51,599 nt of DNA. It comes from Mesorhizobium erdmanii USDA 3471. Its GTDB lineage: Bacteria > Pseudomonadota > Alphaproteobacteria > Rhizobiales > Rhizobiaceae. The notes beneath the pieces were generated by a model that saw nothing but the letters and a program-made list of their open reading frames with translations, had not been told where the DNA came from and made no database searches. Numbering within the stretch: position 1 is the first letter of the stretch; every line of letters starts with the position of its first letter. A program made the position numbers and the translations under genes. This document shows positions 41,205 through 50,498 of this stretch, in pieces. The stretch lies in NCBI RefSeq assembly GCF_000472705.1, contig NZ_AXAE01000037.1, positions 1 through 51,599 on the forward strand, given 5' to 3'.

Positions 41205-42119
41205 GCCCCGCCTGGTCACGCGTTTTGACCTGCAGGGCGGCATCTTTGGCGGCATTACCGGCCGTGTCCACGCGGTAGAGGGCGTTTCCTTCGACATTTT
41301 CCCCGGTGAAACGCTGGCTTTGGTCGGAGAATCGGGATGCGGCAAGTCGACTGTGGCGCGCAGCATCATGCAGTTGGACAGACCCGTGTCCGGCTCCATC
41401 CGCTATGACGGCCAAGAAATCATTGGCGTAGGGCGGGCGAAGTTGGCCGGCTTCCGGCGCGAGGTGCAGATGGTCTTCCAAGACCCTTTTTCCTCTCTCA
41501 ATCCGCGCATGACCATTGGGCAGGCCCTGAAGGATCCCATGCGCGTTCACCGCATCGCGCGGGGCGCTGCGTTGCGGCAGCGGGCAGCGGGCAGCGGACC
41601 TGCTGGCCAAAGTGCATCTGCCGCCAGAACACCTCGAACGCTACCCCCATGCATTCTCGGGAGGCCAACGGCAGCGTATCTGTATCGCCAGGTCATTGGC
41701 GCTCGACCCTCGACTGCTCATCGCCGATGAGGCTGTCGCCTCGCTCGACGTTACGATCCAGGCCCAGGTCATCAACTTGCTGATGGATGTTGAGCGCGAC
41801 ATGGGCATCGCCATCCCTGTTCATCAGCCATGACATCGCGGTGGTCGAGCGCATCGCGCATCGCGTCGCCGTGATGTATCTGGGAGAAATCGTGGAGATC
41901 GGCGACCGCCGGTCAGTGTTCTGCAATCCTCAGCACCCTTACACGCGCAAGCTGCTCTCGACGGTTCCCGTCGCTGACCCAGCGCAAAGGCCAGTTGGAC
42001 GCGAACCAATGTCTGACGAGATTCCAAGCGCGGTACGTGACGTCGATTTTGTTCCGGTCCGTCTGCGGATGAATGCGGTTTCACCAACTCATTTCGTGCG
42101 CGAGACGTCAACAGCCTGA
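41205..42119 (+). pseudogene. Frameshifted oligopeptide ABC transporter ATPase (OppF/GsiA type)
   Basis: Three frames in turn give one protein. The first has RLVTRFDLQGGIFGGITGR, the P-loop LVGESGCGKSTVARSI and QMVFQDPFSSLNPRMTIGQA. The second (from about 41590) has HAFSGGQRQRICIARSLALD and LIADEAVASLDV. The third (from about 41812) has LFISHDIAVVERIAHRVAVM and the oligopeptide-type tail with CNPQHPYTRKLLSTVP. The first shift coincides with a 7-base tandem repeat (CGGGCAG twice at 41581-41594); the second looks like a one-base insertion. The 5' end is cut at the SDR junction. Confidence 0.88.
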
Positions 42120-42788
42120 TCAAACCATTGTCAAAGCTGCGTAAGCCAAACTATAGCTTTCGGCTTGCCAATAATCACTGCTTCTATTTCGCCGGCATTT
42201 TGCGGCCAGCGACGCGCGATTGGCCTCGGGCCTACGCAATCCTCACGATGGCTGGCAACGACGACATCGCCTTACCACGACCGCCAGATGATGGTGCTGC
42301 GCCATGAGGATCGCTTGCAGTGGCTGGACATGACGGCTCCGGAACTTGAGTTCCTTCGCCCTCTTCTCGGGGCGAGTTGCAATTTCAATAGGCGAGGCGT
42401 GGAAGCCGGCGCCCTTGATGTTCTTCTTCGCCTCGCGCCAACATGGACCTGCTACGCCCCCAATAGTTGGTGGGCCCGGAGGACCGTTTTCCCAGCTACG
42501 CCTCTCCAACTTCCCCGTGAACGTGATGCCGTCTCTTGGCCGGCATGTCCGGGTACTTGGGTAGGTCGGGTGGCGGCTCGGCTTTGTCGCAATCTGGCGG
42601 ACGATCCGCCGCATGACACTCCCGTTGGCGTCGCGACAGACACCTACTCACATAAGAAAATTTGCGGCGTCACAGAGGATTGAGGGACCACAAACCCCTA
42701 CAGCCTGTTCATGGCGCTTTGGTCAGGTGCTTCGGCGATTGAGTACGATGCAGATAGATATATATCTGTTTCTTTGCCGAGGTCTTCC
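42120..42788. other. Degenerate region without a recognisable gene
   Basis: About 670 bases between the broken ATPase and the acylphosphatase-like gene. Open stretches exist on both strands (such as 42165-42683 plus and 42243-42614 minus), but neither translation shows a domain I recognise. It may be decayed mobile or transporter DNA. I see no inverted repeats or target duplications at its edges. Confidence 0.5.
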
Positions 42789-43058
42789 ATGAGCGAGCAA
42801 AATCGATCTCCTTGGCGGGAGCGCATGACGATCCTCGGCGATGTCGAGGCGGCATCCTTCCTTCCCTGGATCGAACGCCATGCCGCCAAGCTCGGGCTCG
42901 CGCATGCTATATGCGTTGGCGGTCCCGGCCGCATCGAACTCGAGATTGCCGGTCCGGCCGAGCTCATCGACATGATGGAGATGGGATGCTCGCTTGGGCC
43001 AATCGATGTCTGGGTCGACGCCATCCATCGGGCGCCGGTCGCCGGCGAATCAGGCTAG
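42789..43058 (+). CDS. Acylphosphatase-like protein lacking catalytic residues
   Basis: An 89-residue protein whose core ERMTILGDVEAASFLPWIER and AAKLGLAHAICVGGPGRIEL, then IDMMEMGCSLGPIDVWVDAI, aligns by eye with acylphosphatase. The G-R-V-Q-G-V-G-F-R motif reads G-D-V-E-A-A-S-F-L, so the catalytic arginine is leucine, and the catalytic asparagine position is valine. It should therefore not hydrolyse acyl phosphates and may bind a ligand or protein. The ATG at 42789 has GAGG upstream; an in-frame ATG at 42711 is possible. It precedes the oxygenase operon by 160 bases and may be independent. Confidence 0.7.
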   Translation: MSEQNRSPWRERMTILGDVEAASFLPWIERHAAKLGLAHAICVGGPGRIELEIAGPAELIDMMEMGCSLGPIDVWVDAIHRAPVAGESG

Positions 43059-43217
43059 TTTTCGATCCGCAGCCTCTGCCTGCAAAGGTGCCATGCCCTA
43101 TTTTTGGGCATTATTGCCAGTGACGAAATATTGTGCAAACGTTACCCCGCCTATTGGCATGAGCTTGACCGGGCGGTCGCGTTCGGGAAGATGGCGGGAT
43201 TGTTTGAAAGTTGATGT

Positions 43218-43868
43218 ATGCCGCCTTATCCGACCGGCTCCTGGATGCCTGTAGCCCTCTCCGCGGACTTGCCGGCGGGAACCGTAATGCCCGCGCAATC
43301 GCCGGCCGGGCGGGTCGCGCTTTGGCGAGGCCGTTCCGGCCGCGTATCCGCCTTTGCCGACAGATGCCCCCATCGCGGCATGCGCCTTTCCCACGGCTTC
43401 GTTCGGGGTGAAACCCTGTCCTGCATCTATCACGGCTGGGGCTATGCCCAGGCCGGAAATTGCGTGCGCATTCCGGCTCATCCAGCGCTGACCCCGCCGG
43501 AGACGGTTCGTGTCGCCACGCAGCACGTCGAGGACGGCGGCGGCATCATCTGGATCTCCGCCGGCGAACCCACTGGCGGGCCGCCCCGGTTCGAGGGGCT
43601 CGCGCCGGTCCGCTCCATGACGGTTGAAGCAGGCATCGTTGCGCTGGAGGAGGCCACGGGTACCAGCATCGCTGGAGGCCTGCTCGACTACACGAATGCT
43701 GACACGTCCGTCCGCCTGCTGCTTGCCCCCGAAAGCCCGGCGCGCACGCTTATGCATGTTCTGATCGACGAAGACAGCAACCCGGACGAGCGCATCACCG
43801 CGTCGAGGGCCGCCGAGGCGCTGCGGCGGGCGGCCGAGCATATCGAGCGCGGCGGGACAGGCCGATGA
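43218..43868 (+). CDS. Stand-alone Rieske [2Fe-2S] protein
   Basis: A 216-residue protein. Residues to about 115 form an oxygenase-type Rieske domain with the cluster ligands C50-P-H52 and C69-I-Y-H72 (CPHRGMRLSHG and LSCIYHGWGYA). The remainder (about 120-216) has a predicted strand/helix pattern but lacks the iron-ligand motif of an oxygenase catalytic domain. It most likely passes electrons to the catalytic subunit encoded next, whose own Rieske loops are missing. The genes overlap by 4 bases. The start has a weak ribosome site. Confidence 0.88.
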   Translation: MPPYPTGSWMPVALSADLPAGTVMPAQSPAGRVALWRGRSGRVSAFADRCPHRGMRLSHGFVRGETLSCIYHGWGYAQAGNCVRIPAHPALTPPETVRVATQHVEDGGGIIWISAGEPTGGPPRFEGLAPVRSMTVEAGIVALEEATGTSIAGGLLDYTNADTSVRLLLAPESPARTLMHVLIDEDSNPDERITASRAAEALRRAAEHIERGGTGR

Positions 43869-44710
43869 CCCGCAACGCGATGATGGACGAATGGTATCCC
43901 GTCGGCCTTGTCAGCCAGCTCGATGCGCACGGGCGCAGCACGGCCCTGATGGGCGAGCCCATCGAGGTGAAGCGCGGCGATGACGGAACTGCGACCGTCG
44001 CAAGGAGCGACGGACGTCATCTTCCGGTCTGCATCCGCTATGGCCATGTCTGGTCGTCGCTCGGCGATCCGCAAAAGCCGCTGTTTGCGATCCCCGAGGC
44101 CGACCAGCCCGGCCGCCGGCTTGTAGATGTCGGCGTGGTTCGCGTGCGCTGCTCGCCACTGCGCGCGGTGGAGAACTTTCTGGACATTGCGCATTTTCCG
44201 TTCGTCCACACCGACATATTGGGCTCCGAGCCGCATACCGAGGTCCAGAACTACAAGGTCGAAATCCGTGAGGACGAAGACGAGGTTTGGGCGACCCAGG
44301 TGAGATTCTACCAGCCGCAGGCCGCCAAGTCGGCGGAAGGCGGCATAACGACGGAATACATGTATCGCGTGCCGGCGCCGACATGCTCGATCCTCTACAA
44401 GACCTGTCCGCCGCGTCCGGGTGAATGGGACGTGATCACGCTTTTCGTGCAGCCGCTCGCCGAGGACCTGTGTGACGTGTGGCCCTGGATGGCGCTGTTC
44501 GACGACGAGACACCGATGACGGACCTGATCCATTTCCAGCAGACGATCTTCGTCCAGGACCGGTCGATCCTCGAAAACCAGATTCCGGGGTTGCTGCCGC
44601 TCGACCCCGGCATGGAAATTCCCACGCGAGCCGATCTGACCTCGGTTGCCTACCGGCGCTGGCTGAAGCGCCATGGCTATACCTACGGCGCGCAACTGGT
44701 GGCGCAATGA
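43865..44710 (+). CDS. Rieske-type oxygenase catalytic subunit without Rieske cluster
   Basis: A 281-residue aromatic-ring-hydroxylating/N-demethylating type oxygenase subunit. The iron motif is N104-F-L-D107-I-A-H110-F-P-F-V-H115, and the likely third ligand is the aspartate in TIFVQDRSILENQIPG. The first 80 residues keep the scaffold of a Rieske domain (MMDEWYPVGLVSQL; YGHVWSSLGDPQKP) but the two cluster loops are gone, so no cluster can bind. The upstream gene supplies a separate Rieske protein. NdmC of caffeine-degrading Pseudomonas has the same loss. No reductase gene is near. Confidence 0.87.
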   Translation: MTRNAMMDEWYPVGLVSQLDAHGRSTALMGEPIEVKRGDDGTATVARSDGRHLPVCIRYGHVWSSLGDPQKPLFAIPEADQPGRRLVDVGVVRVRCSPLRAVENFLDIAHFPFVHTDILGSEPHTEVQNYKVEIREDEDEVWATQVRFYQPQAAKSAEGGITTEYMYRVPAPTCSILYKTCPPRPGEWDVITLFVQPLAEDLCDVWPWMALFDDETPMTDLIHFQQTIFVQDRSILENQIPGLLPLDPGMEIPTRADLTSVAYRRWLKRHGYTYGAQLVAQ

Positions 44711-45366
44711 AGCTCTACGACTATGTGCTGTCGCCCAGTTGCTACAAGGTGCGCCTGATGGCCGCGCTTGCTGGAGTGAAGCTCGACATCTGGCCCGTCG
44801 ATTTCCATCCGGGGGCCGAGCATCGCGGCCCTGAACTCATGGCGCTTAATCCGGCCGGTTCGATCCCTATCTTCGAGGACGGCGACCTTGTCCTGACGGA
44901 ATCCTCTGCCATGCTTGTCTACCTTGCCGCGAAGGCGGCACAGCAATGGCTGGGCAACGATACGGCCATGCCGGCGGCGCGCGTCCAACAATGGCTTTCG
45001 TTCTCGCACCGACTGACGGCAAGCCTGGGGGCGGCGCGCCTGCACGAGATGCTGCTGCGCCCGGGCAATATCGATGCCCTTCGGGGGCAAGGAACGGTGG
45101 CCCTGCGGGAACTGGAAGCCGGTCTTATCGAACAGCGTATCCGAGGCCAAAACTTCTTGGCTTCGGACCGGCCGACGGTCGCGGACATCGCCTGTTTTCC
45201 CTATGTGGCGCTGGCGCCCGACGGCGGAGTTTCGCTCGATCCCTATCCCGCGATCCGCCTATGGTCACGGGCGGTCCGCAGTCTCGACGGCTTCATCGAG
45301 ATGCCTGGCATCCACCGGTTGCACGAGCTCAAACCCGAGCCCGGCCCTGAAGGAGGCGAGGCCTGA
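44707..45366 (+). CDS. Glutathione S-transferase-like protein
   Basis: A 219-residue GST-fold protein. The thioredoxin-like N-terminal domain begins MKLYDYVLSPSCYKVRLMAA and has NPAGSIPIFEDGDLVLTESS, the glutathione-binding turn; the helical C-terminal domain has FLASDRPTVADIACFPYVAL. It overlaps the oxygenase gene by 4 bases. In the NdmCDE N7-demethylase complex a GST-like subunit, NdmE, is structural and needed for activity, so a similar role here is likely. A free glutathione-conjugating role cannot be excluded. Confidence 0.88.
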   Translation: MKLYDYVLSPSCYKVRLMAALAGVKLDIWPVDFHPGAEHRGPELMALNPAGSIPIFEDGDLVLTESSAMLVYLAAKAAQQWLGNDTAMPAARVQQWLSFSHRLTASLGAARLHEMLLRPGNIDALRGQGTVALRELEAGLIEQRIRGQNFLASDRPTVADIACFPYVALAPDGGVSLDPYPAIRLWSRAVRSLDGFIEMPGIHRLHELKPEPGPEGGEA

Positions 45367-45367
45367 C

Positions 45368-46747
45368 GTGGCGGGTTATCTGTTGAAGAACTGCGCTGCG
45401 GTCATCGTGGACGATGGCAACGGTCCGCACGTCCGCCGCAATGTCGATGTGTTGACCGACGGCCCGGCGATACGCTCCATCGGCGAAGCCCTCGACAAGG
45501 GGGAGTTGCCGGTCGGGACCATCGCGCGGGACGCCACCGGCTGGTTCGTCTATCCCGGTCTCGTCAACACCCATCACCATTTCTTCCAGTGCTTCGTGCG
45601 CAACCGTGCTGATCTGGACTGGACGAAGCTGTCGGTCATCGAATGGCTCGACCGCATCTATCCCATCTTCTCGCGGCTGACCGAGGAGTGCTTCTACCAC
45701 GCATCGGTCACGGCCATGGCCGAGTTGATCAAGCATGGCTGCACCACGGCCTTCGACCATCAGTACTGCTTTCCGCGGCATGCCGGCAAAAGGCTGATCG
45801 ACCGGCAATTCGAGGCGGCAGAGCTGCTCGGCATGCGCTTCCATGCGGGACGTGGCGGCAACACGCTGCCGAAATCGGAAGGCTCGACCATCCCCGACGC
45901 CATGCTGGAAACAACGGACGAGTTCATCGCCGACTGCGCCCGGCTGATCGACACCTACCATGATGACGGTAGGTTCAGCATGCGCCAGGTCGTCGTCGCG
46001 CCCTGCCAGCCGGTCAACTGCTATCGCGAGACCTTCGTGGAATCGGTGGCGCTGGCGCGCGACCGCAAGGTGCGCATGCACACCCATGTCGGCGAAGGCG
46101 AAAGCCCGGTCATGCAAGCCCGCCACGGCCTGCGCACGGTGGACTATTGCGCGGAGATCGGGTTCAGCGGATCGGATGCCTTCTATGCCCATTGCTGGGA
46201 ACTGAGCCACGACGAACTGCGCAAGATGGCCGCTACCGGCACCGGCGTCGCGCACTGCCCGGAGCCGGTCTATCTCGTCGGCGCCGAAATCACCGACATA
46301 CCGGCGATGTCGGCCCTCGGCCTCATCGTGGGGCTGGGTTGCGACGGCGCCGCCTCGAATGACAATTCCAACCTGATGCACTGCATCCATTCCGCCTACA
46401 TGCTGCAGTGCCTTGCGGCGTCGACACGCGACCACCCTGTTCCGCCGCCGGCCGACTTCCTCGGCTATGCGACGACCGGTGGCGCGGCGCTGCTCGGGCG
46501 CAGCGACATCGGCAGGCTTTCGCCCGGCATGGCGGCTGATCTTTTCGCCATCGATACGCGGCGAATGGACTATGTCGGCACGCGGCATGATCCGCTGAGC
46601 CTGCTTGCCAAGGTGGGCATCGGCACGCCGACCGACATGACGATGATCAACGGCCGCATCGTCTGGGCCACGGGAGAGTTACCGGGGCTCGACGAAGCGA
46701 GGCTGTTCGCGCAAGCCGAGGCGGCGCTCGCCACCGTGGAATTCTAG
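45368..46747 (+). CDS. Amidohydrolase, 8-oxoguanine deaminase/AtzB-like
   Basis: A 459-residue metal-dependent amidohydrolase. It has N67-T-H69-H-H71 in PGLVNTHHHFFQCFVRN, the histidines in MHTHVGEGES and FYAHCWELSH, and the aspartate in GLGCDGAASNDNSNLMH. The D-G-x-A-S-N-D segment is typical of the branch with 8-oxoguanine deaminase and TRZ/ATZ deaminases, which remove amino groups from purine or triazine rings. GTG start, with AAGGAGG about 12 bases upstream, directly after the GST gene. The BMP-family transporter genes follow. A modified purine is the likely substrate. Confidence 0.87.
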   Translation: MAGYLLKNCAAVIVDDGNGPHVRRNVDVLTDGPAIRSIGEALDKGELPVGTIARDATGWFVYPGLVNTHHHFFQCFVRNRADLDWTKLSVIEWLDRIYPIFSRLTEECFYHASVTAMAELIKHGCTTAFDHQYCFPRHAGKRLIDRQFEAAELLGMRFHAGRGGNTLPKSEGSTIPDAMLETTDEFIADCARLIDTYHDDGRFSMRQVVVAPCQPVNCYRETFVESVALARDRKVRMHTHVGEGESPVMQARHGLRTVDYCAEIGFSGSDAFYAHCWELSHDELRKMAATGTGVAHCPEPVYLVGAEITDIPAMSALGLIVGLGCDGAASNDNSNLMHCIHSAYMLQCLAASTRDHPVPPPADFLGYATTGGAALLGRSDIGRLSPGMAADLFAIDTRRMDYVGTRHDPLSLLAKVGIGTPTDMTMINGRIVWATGELPGLDEARLFAQAEAALATVEF

Positions 46748-46777
46748 CAGCCAAAACCAAAAGCAAGGGGAACCGAC

Positions 46778-47875
46778 ATGCTGACAAATCTTACCCGCAG
46801 AACATTGATGAAGGGCGCTGCCGCTACCGGGCTTGTCGCAGCGGTGGGCAGCCGCGTGCTCGCCGCCGACGGACCGCTGGGCATCGTGCTCGTGGTCCCC
46901 TCGCCGGTCGGCGACGTCGGCTGGGGCCGTGCGCTGGCCGACGGGCTCGAACCGGTCAAGGCTGCTTACGGCGACAAGGTGAAGGTCACCATCCTCGAAA
47001 ACATTCAGGAAGGCCCTGACGCCGACCGAATCATGAACAAGGCGGTCGCGGACGGGAACAAGTTCCTGATCGCCGGCTCCTTCGGCTATCAGAACGGCGC
47101 CCTACAGATCGCGCGTCGCAATCCCGACGTCACCGTGCTGCACGCTTCAGGATTTCAGGTAGCGCCGAACTTCTCACCCTTCGCGGCCCAATATTCGCAG
47201 GGCACCTACCTGATGGGCATGGCGGCGGCCGCGCTTTCGAAGACCGGCAAGCTCGCCTCGGTTTCGGCCTTCGCCATTCCTGAACTGATCACCTCCATCA
47301 ACGCGTTCGCGCTCGGAGCTCAGGCCGTGAAGCCAGATGTCGAGGTCTCCGTCGTATGGGTGAACTCCTGGTTCGACCCGGCCAAGGAGCAGGAAGCCGC
47401 CAAGGCGCTGTTGGCGCAGAAATGCGACGTCATCTTCTCCAACGCGCAGGACACGCCTTCCGTCGTTGCGGCTTGCGAAGAGGCTGGCATTCCGTCCTTC
47501 AACCTCAACTCGTCGATGAAGAAATACGCGCCAAAGGCCTATCTTGGCTGCGTTGCGACCGATTGGTCGCCCTTCTTCAAGGCCTCGGTCGACGCCCACC
47601 TTGCCGGTACCTTCAAGGGCGCCAGCGCCTTCCTGGGTGTCGGGGAGAAGGTCGTCGAAGTCGTCGACTGGAACCCAGGCATCCCGGCCGACACCATGAC
47701 CAAGATCAAGGAAATCGAAGCCAAGATCGCCGACGGCAGCTTCTCGCCCTTCACCGGTCCGATCGCCAAGGCCGATGGCAGCGAAGGTGTCCCCGCCGGC
47801 AAGACGATGACCGTGGCCGAGGTCGTGGCCATGGACTGGCACGTCAAGGGTGTCACCACGCCGTTACCAAAGTAA
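46778..47875 (+). CDS. BMP-family ABC transporter substrate-binding protein
   Basis: A 365-residue binding protein of the basic membrane protein (BMP/Med) family. A Tat signal is clear: TRRTLMKGAAATG near residues 6-18, with cleavage after VLA. The mature part has LGIVLVVPSPVGDVGWGRAL and VLHASGFQVAPNFSPFAAQY. BMP-type proteins bind nucleosides, purines or similar ring compounds. It starts 31 bases after the amidohydrolase gene, with AAGGGG before the ATG, and is followed by ATPase and two permease genes. Confidence 0.93.
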   Translation: MLTNLTRRTLMKGAAATGLVAAVGSRVLAADGPLGIVLVVPSPVGDVGWGRALADGLEPVKAAYGDKVKVTILENIQEGPDADRIMNKAVADGNKFLIAGSFGYQNGALQIARRNPDVTVLHASGFQVAPNFSPFAAQYSQGTYLMGMAAAALSKTGKLASVSAFAIPELITSINAFALGAQAVKPDVEVSVVWVNSWFDPAKEQEAAKALLAQKCDVIFSNAQDTPSVVAACEEAGIPSFNLNSSMKKYAPKAYLGCVATDWSPFFKASVDAHLAGTFKGASAFLGVGEKVVEVVDWNPGIPADTMTKIKEIEAKIADGSFSPFTGPIAKADGSEGVPAGKTMTVAEVVAMDWHVKGVTTPLPK

Positions 47876-47877
47876 CC

Positions 47878-49401
47878 ATGACCGCTCCACTCCTGTCGCT
47901 GCGCGGCATTTCCAAGAGCTACGGCCAGATCCATGCCAATCAGGACATCGATCTGGACGTGGCTCCGCGCTCGATCCATGCGATTCTGGGAGAGAATGGG
48001 GCGGGCAAGTCGACGCTGATGAAGCTGATCTACGGTCTCGAGCAGCCGGACGCCGGAACGGTGAACTGGAAAGGAGAGCCCCTGGCGCTCGCGTCCCCGG
48101 CGGATGCGCGGCGCAAGGGGATCGGCATGGTCTTCCAGCACTTCTCGTTATTCGAGACGCTGACGGTGGTGGAGAACGTCCGGCTGGTCGTGCCCGGGAG
48201 GAAGTCGGACCTCGCACAAGGCATAAGCAAGCTTGGCCGCGACTTCGGTCTGGAGGTCGATCCGTTCGCCCATGTTCACGCGCTTTCGGTCGGTGAGCGG
48301 CAGCGGGTGGAGATCATCCGCTGCCTGATGACCCAACCGCAGCTGTTGATCCTCGACGAACCGACCTCCGTCCTGCCGCCGCAATCGGTGGAGAAGCTTT
48401 TCGAGACATTGCGGCGGCTGCGCGACGGGGGCGTGTCCATTCTTTTCATCTCGCACAAGCTGGACGAAATCCGCGCGGTCTGCGACCGCGCGACCATCCT
48501 GCGCGGCGGTCGCATCACCGGCAATGTGGATCCCCGCGACCACGACGCGCACGACCTTGCCCGCATGATGATCGGCCGCGACATGCTGCAGCCCATGCCG
48601 GCTGTCGCACATTCCGGCGGGGAAAAGCGCCTTGAAATCGTCGGTCTCGACCATCGGCCCGACGATCCCTTCGCCGCGGCGCTTTCCGATGTCAGCCTGA
48701 CGGTCCGGGCGGGCGAGATCCTCGGCATCGCCGGCATCTCGGGTAACGGACAAAGCGAACTCGCCGCGCTGATCTCGGGCGAGACGATGCTGCCGCGAGA
48801 AAAGTCACAGCGTATCTTCATGATGGGAAAGGATGTCGGCGCGCTCGATGCGGCAGCCCGCCGGCGGCTGGGCTTCGCCTTCGTTCCGGAGGAACGGCTG
48901 GGCCGTGGCGCGGTGCCCGAAATGTCGCTCGTCCTCAACAGCCTGCTGACCGCCCATCCCTCGGGTCTCTTGAGACGCGGCCTCGTCGACACGGCCCGTG
49001 CGAAGGCCTTCACAGAAGAGTGCGTGCGGCAGTACGACGTGCGCACACCGGGTCCCGAAGCCGAGGCCGGGGCGCTTTCGGGAGGCAATCTCCAGAAATT
49101 CATCGTGGGCCGCGAGATCATGTTGTCCCCGAAACTACTCTTTGTGGCGCAACCAACCTGGGGCGTCGACGTCGGCGCGGCATCCGCCATCCGCCAGCGC
49201 CTTGTCGCCCTGCGCAACGAAGGCATGGCCATTCTGGTCATCTCGGAGGAACTCGAGGAACTGTTCGAGCTTTGCGATGCGATCCAGGTGATCCATCAAG
49301 GCCGGCTGAGCGCGCCGCTGGTGACGCGCGACACCAGGCCCGAGGAGATCGGCCGTTACATGATCGGCGCTCATTCGACGGCCGAAAAGATCCCCGCATG
49401 A
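47878..49401 (+). CDS. BMP-associated ABC transporter ATPase
   Basis: A 507-residue ATPase with two units. The first has GENGAGKSTLMKLIYG, LSVGERQRVEII and LILDEPTSVLPP; the second has GISGNGQSELAAL, LSGGNLQKFIVGREI and a modified Walker B, LFVAQPTWGVDVGAA, with glutamine in place of the usual acidic residue, as in other nucleoside-type transporters (YufO group). It starts 2 bases after the binding-protein gene and overlaps the first permease by 4 bases. Confidence 0.94.
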   Translation: MTAPLLSLRGISKSYGQIHANQDIDLDVAPRSIHAILGENGAGKSTLMKLIYGLEQPDAGTVNWKGEPLALASPADARRKGIGMVFQHFSLFETLTVVENVRLVVPGRKSDLAQGISKLGRDFGLEVDPFAHVHALSVGERQRVEIIRCLMTQPQLLILDEPTSVLPPQSVEKLFETLRRLRDGGVSILFISHKLDEIRAVCDRATILRGGRITGNVDPRDHDAHDLARMMIGRDMLQPMPAVAHSGGEKRLEIVGLDHRPDDPFAAALSDVSLTVRAGEILGIAGISGNGQSELAALISGETMLPREKSQRIFMMGKDVGALDAAARRRLGFAFVPEERLGRGAVPEMSLVLNSLLTAHPSGLLRRGLVDTARAKAFTEECVRQYDVRTPGPEAEAGALSGGNLQKFIVGREIMLSPKLLFVAQPTWGVDVGAASAIRQRLVALRNEGMAILVISEELEELFELCDAIQVIHQGRLSAPLVTRDTRPEEIGRYMIGAHSTAEKIPA

Positions 49402-50498
49402 ACGCTTCGTTGCGACTTTCCCTTCCCGTGTTGGTTCGACGTGAATCCGCCTCGCCGGCAATCAAGCTCGTCGCACCGGCCGTGGCGCTCGGCCTGGCGA
49501 CGCTGCTCAATCTCGGGCTTTACATGCTGATGGGCCGCGATCCGGGCGCCGTCTTCCATGCGATGCTTCTGGAGCCCTTCCTCTCCTGGACCTCATTCTC
49601 GGAAGTCCTGCTCAAGATGGGGCCCCTGCTTTTGATCGCGCAGGGGCTTGCCATCGGCTTTCGGGCCAAGGTCTTCAACATCGGCGCCGAGGGCCAGTTC
49701 ATCCTCGGAGCGATCTTCGCGTCAGCCATTCCCATTTGGTTCCCGCAGGCAACCGGCCAGTGGATCTGGCCCGCCATGCTCATCCTTGGCGCACTGGGCG
49801 GCGCGCTTTGGGCCTCGATAACGGCGTTCTGGCGCGTGCGGCTCAATGCGAACGAGATTCTCGTCTCTCTCATGCTGGCGCTCGTTGCCGCGCAACTGCT
49901 CAACTATCTGCTTCTCGGTCCCTGGAAGGACCCTGCCGGCTTCAATTTCCCGCAGTCCGTGATGTTCCAGTACGACGCGATGGTGCCGATCCTGATCCCT
50001 GGAACCCGGGTCAACGTCTCGCTGCTTATCGCATTCGCGTTCTCTGTCGCGGCCTGGATTTTCATGCAGAGGAGTTTCGCCGGCTACAAGCTGCAGGTTG
50101 GCGGCCTTGCGCCGCGCGCCGCGGGATACGCCGGGTTTAGCGAAGGACGTGCGATCTGGCTTTCTCTCCTCGTAGGCGGCTTTGCCGCAGGCCTCGCAGG
50201 GGCGGCCGAAGTGGCCGGGCCGCTCGGCCAATTGCAGCGCTCCATCTCGACCGGCTACGGCTATGCCGCCATTATCGTCGCCTATCTCGGCGGCCTTCAC
50301 CCGATAGGCATCATTTTTTCCGCGTTGCTCATGGCGGCCCTCTACATTGGCGGCGACAACGCCATGGTCTCTGCAAATCTCCCGATCGCCGCGGTACGGG
50401 TCTTCCAGGGCAGCTTGCTGCTCGCCTATCTCGTCGCCATCGCCTTCGTCCGCTACCGGTTCGAATGGCGCCAAGCGGCTCAAGGAAACGCTCCATGA
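49398..50498 (+). CDS. BMP-associated ABC transporter permease 1
   Basis: A 366-residue inner-membrane permease of the YufP/NupP group, with about nine hydrophobic segments and FRAKVFNIGAEGQFILGAIF, the family's most constant stretch, plus RVRLNANEILVSLMLALVAA. Its start overlaps the ATPase stop, and its own stop overlaps the next start (ATGA). It forms the channel with the second permease. Confidence 0.93.
   Translation: MNASLRLSLPVLVRRESASPAIKLVAPAVALGLATLLNLGLYMLMGRDPGAVFHAMLLEPFLSWTSFSEVLLKMGPLLLIAQGLAIGFRAKVFNIGAEGQFILGAIFASAIPIWFPQATGQWIWPAMLILGALGGALWASITAFWRVRLNANEILVSLMLALVAAQLLNYLLLGPWKDPAGFNFPQSVMFQYDAMVPILIPGTRVNVSLLIAFAFSVAAWIFMQRSFAGYKLQVGGLAPRAAGYAGFSEGRAIWLSLLVGGFAAGLAGAAEVAGPLGQLQRSISTGYGYAAIIVAYLGGLHPIGIIFSALLMAALYIGGDNAMVSANLPIAAVRVFQGSLLLAYLVAIAFVRYRFEWRQAAQGNAP

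Noticed and set aside
42165..42683. A 172-codon plus-strand frame in the degenerate region
   Set aside because: No domain, no ribosome site and odd composition; I could not support it as a gene or transposase remnant.
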